64,000 nt of DNA. Origin: CAIODY01 sp046051225. GTDB taxonomy: Bacteria > Bacteroidota > Bacteroidia > Chitinophagales > CAIODY01. Position 1 is the stretch's first letter. Each line of letters begins with the position of its first letter. A program made the translations under genes and the position numbers. The stretch is taken from the NCBI GenBank assembly GCA_046051225.1, contig JBJOOR010000003.1:278257-342256 (forward strand), read 5' to 3'. The notes under the pieces were generated by a model, which saw nothing but the letters and a program-made list of their open reading frames with translations, was not told where the DNA came from and searched no databases. This document shows positions 62,442 through 64,000 of this stretch, in pieces.

Positions 62442-62714
62442 ATGAAAACGAATACATTTATCCAAGTTCTTTTACATAAGCAATGGTTGTATAGTTCGTC
62501 TACTACACTCCACATTCTCACTAATCCGATAACCAATAATTCAATCAAATTTCCCCTTGAAAAAATGGTTGTTTCTGACCTTGAAATTATAAAACTGTTG
62601 AGTAGTGCATATACTCCTTCCAATCAGCAAATAAAGGAATTCGGGTATACTGATTTATACATTGAGAAATTTAATGATGTTACAAGAAAAAGACACGTTA
62701 AAGTATTCATATAA
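62442..62714 (+). CDS. Small hypothetical protein
   Basis: This 90-residue product (MKTNTFIQVLLHKQWLYSSSTTLHILTNPITNNSIKFPLEKMVVSD, then LEIIKLLSSAYTPSNQQIKEFGYTDLYIEKFNDVTRKRHVKVFI) is not recognised. The end, with GYTDLYIEKFNDVTRKRHVKVFI, looks like an ordered alpha/beta segment. There is no signal peptide. It stands alone between a terminator and a convergent outer-membrane-type gene. It is likely but not certain to be real. Confidence 0.45.
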   Translation: MKTNTFIQVLLHKQWLYSSSTTLHILTNPITNNSIKFPLEKMVVSDLEIIKLLSSAYTPSNQQIKEFGYTDLYIEKFNDVTRKRHVKVFI

Positions 62715-62762
62715 AAAGCGAATTAGTAGTGCAATAGTAAAGCTCTTTTCCTTATGCTAGTT

Positions 62763-63827
62763 TTAGAAATAAAACCGTGCAATAGTAGAAGATGTAACAA
62801 ACCCACCTGCCACAACCACATCGCCACTTCCAGCAAAAAACATGGAGTACCCTGCCTCAAATCCAATACTTAAATTGTTGCCAATTAAATATTCAGCCGA
62901 CAAAATAGGAGAAGCACCATAGATTGATAAGTTACCAGAATTATTGAAATCATTAAAATGATAAATAGCAGCTCTTCCACCAATATTGTAATTCATTCTT
63001 CCATGCTGATACATAGCAAATACACCAGCACCAAATTGTGCTACATACGCAGATTCAGTTTTAGCATTCTTTTCAAAAATGGATAAATTAAAAAAGCCAA
63101 CTATTCCTTCTATTCTAAAATTTTTACTTAAAGAAAAAGGGACTAAAACAGTCTCAACACCTACCTTATCACTAGAACTAAATCCATTGAATGAAAGTCC
63201 TGTAAAGGTAACTCCAACCCCTATTCCCACAGGCTTTGGAATCCAATCTCTATTTTCTTCTTTTTTACTAGTATTCACAATAGCGGTTTCTACTTTCTGT
63301 ACAGCGCTTAGTAAAGCTTCCTGCTCTTTACCTAAACGGTTTTCCGTATGCTTTTGTTGTAGTACAACATCCTTGTTAATGGAATCTTGTAACAATTGCA
63401 TTTGCACTATTTTCGCAAATATCTTTTGGGTAATATCAGATTGATTTTGCTTCATTTTACTTTGTTCTAATAAGGCTTCTTGCATTTCAGCAATAGCATG
63501 TAAAGATTTAGTCATTTGGCGTAAGAAGGAATCCGAAAGTGTTACAGAAGCTTTGTTTACTTCATTGGTTACCACACCTATTTGTTCTTTATCTTGTTGT
63601 ATCCATTCTATTTTACCATTGGCATATTTGATATATGCTACTGAATCTTTTTTTACGGTATGAATCGGTCCATCTATATTATCACTGCTTCTATACTCAA
63701 TTTCAGAAGGCGTTATTTTCTCTACCTTACCTTGTAGGTCTCCACCTTTGGTAAGATGTACTTGGTCTTGTGCATATACCATGGTGGCTGCACAAAGAGC
63801 TATAATGATGCTGACTATTTGTTTCAT
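62763..63827 (-). CDS. Secreted protein with coiled coil and outer-membrane beta-barrel-like C-terminus
   Basis: This 354-residue protein has a signal peptide (MKQIVSIIIALCAATMVYAQ). A short beta-rich part (DQVHLTKGGDLQGKVEKITPSEIEYRSSDN) is followed by a helical/coiled-coil stretch (residues about 90-190, FLRQMTKSLHAIAEMQEALLEQSKMKQNQ). From about residue 200 the strand pattern is typical of an 8- to 10-strand outer-membrane barrel (VGIGVGVTFTGLSFNGFSSSD, NFRIEGIVGFFNLSIFEKN, LSAEYLIGNNLSIGFEAGYSMFF), ending in a C-terminal aromatic ARFYF. It is probably an outer-membrane protein with a periplasmic coil. The partner at 63874 is a T9SS tail. Confidence 0.75.
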   Translation of the reverse strand: MKQIVSIIIALCAATMVYAQDQVHLTKGGDLQGKVEKITPSEIEYRSSDNIDGPIHTVKKDSVAYIKYANGKIEWIQQDKEQIGVVTNEVNKASVTLSDSFLRQMTKSLHAIAEMQEALLEQSKMKQNQSDITQKIFAKIVQMQLLQDSINKDVVLQQKHTENRLGKEQEALLSAVQKVETAIVNTSKKEENRDWIPKPVGIGVGVTFTGLSFNGFSSSDKVGVETVLVPFSLSKNFRIEGIVGFFNLSIFEKNAKTESAYVAQFGAGVFAMYQHGRMNYNIGGRAAIYHFNDFNNSGNLSIYGASPILSAEYLIGNNLSIGFEAGYSMFFAGSGDVVVAGGFVTSSTIARFYF

Positions 63828-63873
63828 TTTCTATTTTGTTTTAATTTAATAATATGCTGACTTTTATGAATAA

Positions 63874-64000
63874 TTATCGTTTTTCTACTTTCACTATCTG
63901 CTTTACCATATCAGAACTGATGCTTAAAAAATAAATTCCACTTGGTAATTCTTCAATACTGATGACTGTTTCCATGGAATGTGTAGATATTTTTAATGAC
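63874..64000 (-). CDS. T9SS cargo protein, C-terminal sorting domain only (runs off the window)
   Basis: The last 41 residues of a protein are visible on the reverse strand: THSMETVISIEELPSGIYFLSISSDMVKQIVKVEKR, a typical end of a T9SS type A sorting domain (LPSGIYFL followed by a short strand and a basic end). The stop is the complement of 63874-63876. The body of the protein lies beyond the window, so its function is unknown. It lies upstream of the outer-membrane-type gene in the same direction, 46 bases away. Confidence 0.8.
   Translation of the reverse strand, partial: SLKISTHSMETVISIEELPSGIYFLSISSDMVKQIVKVEKR

Noticed and set aside
1..64000. tRNA, rRNA or CRISPR array
   Set aside because: No T-loop motif with matching acceptor stem, no rRNA-like sequence and no regularly spaced short repeats with unique spacers were found; the only regular tandem repeat has no spacers.

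Overview
The window is AT-rich bacterial DNA from a member of the Bacteroidota. The evidence is several secreted proteins that end in a type IX secretion (T9SS) type A sorting domain with the YPNP motif, a low-GC coding style, absence of strong Shine-Dalgarno sites, and Bacteroidota-type metabolic genes. No rRNA or tRNA gene was recognised. The genus cannot be fixed from sequence reading alone; a Chitinophagales/Sphingobacteriales-like lineage is plausible.

Region 1 (1-10.4 kb) looks origin-proximal. It holds nadA (partial), a 0.4 kb AT-rich gap with a cluster of DnaA-box-like words, nadD, scpB, an orphan ABC-2 permease, a BRO-family protein, two unknown proteins, a 21-bp minisatellite, a fibronectin-like protein, mnmG (gidA) and two perfect parS-like palindromes. 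Region 2 (10.4-26.7 kb) is ordinary chromosome after a breakpoint that has removed the first two thirds of comM. It contains an XRE-like regulator, two DinB-fold proteins, a thioesterase, a Dph6-like PP-loop enzyme, and nrdA/nrdB behind a cobalamin riboswitch. It continues with a TPR-HTH regulator, two T9SS cargo proteins, a SAM-I riboswitch with terminator controlling a trans-sulfuration enzyme and homoserine dehydrogenase, and an S1/P1 nuclease.

Region 3 (26.7-48.4 kb) is an accessory, mobile-element-like block. It has two TraG/HerA-type ATPases (one with a nuclease-like tail), a DUF6943-like protein, a large serine recombinase coupled to a tiny ORF with an 18-bp inverted repeat, two small XRE regulators, a RuvC-like protein, an adenine-methylase-like protein and an ArdC antirestriction protein. 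A shared palindromic operator (three good copies and one weak one) stands in front of the ATPase/recombinase pair, a regulator, the methylase and ArdC, so these genes probably form one regulon. A 4.8 kb two-component-signalling cassette flanked by 49-bp direct repeats, and a transporter module, interrupt the element.

Region 4 (48.8-64 kb) encodes surface proteins. A 2478-residue T9SS protein with a metzincin motif, nine Ig-like repeats and a beta-helix is followed by four tandem paralogs of a smaller T9SS protein. Two of these are broken, and a detached copy of the giant protein's C-terminus lies among them. Beyond them are an unusually structured non-coding block, a small unknown ORF, an outer-membrane-type protein and the C-terminus of another T9SS protein.
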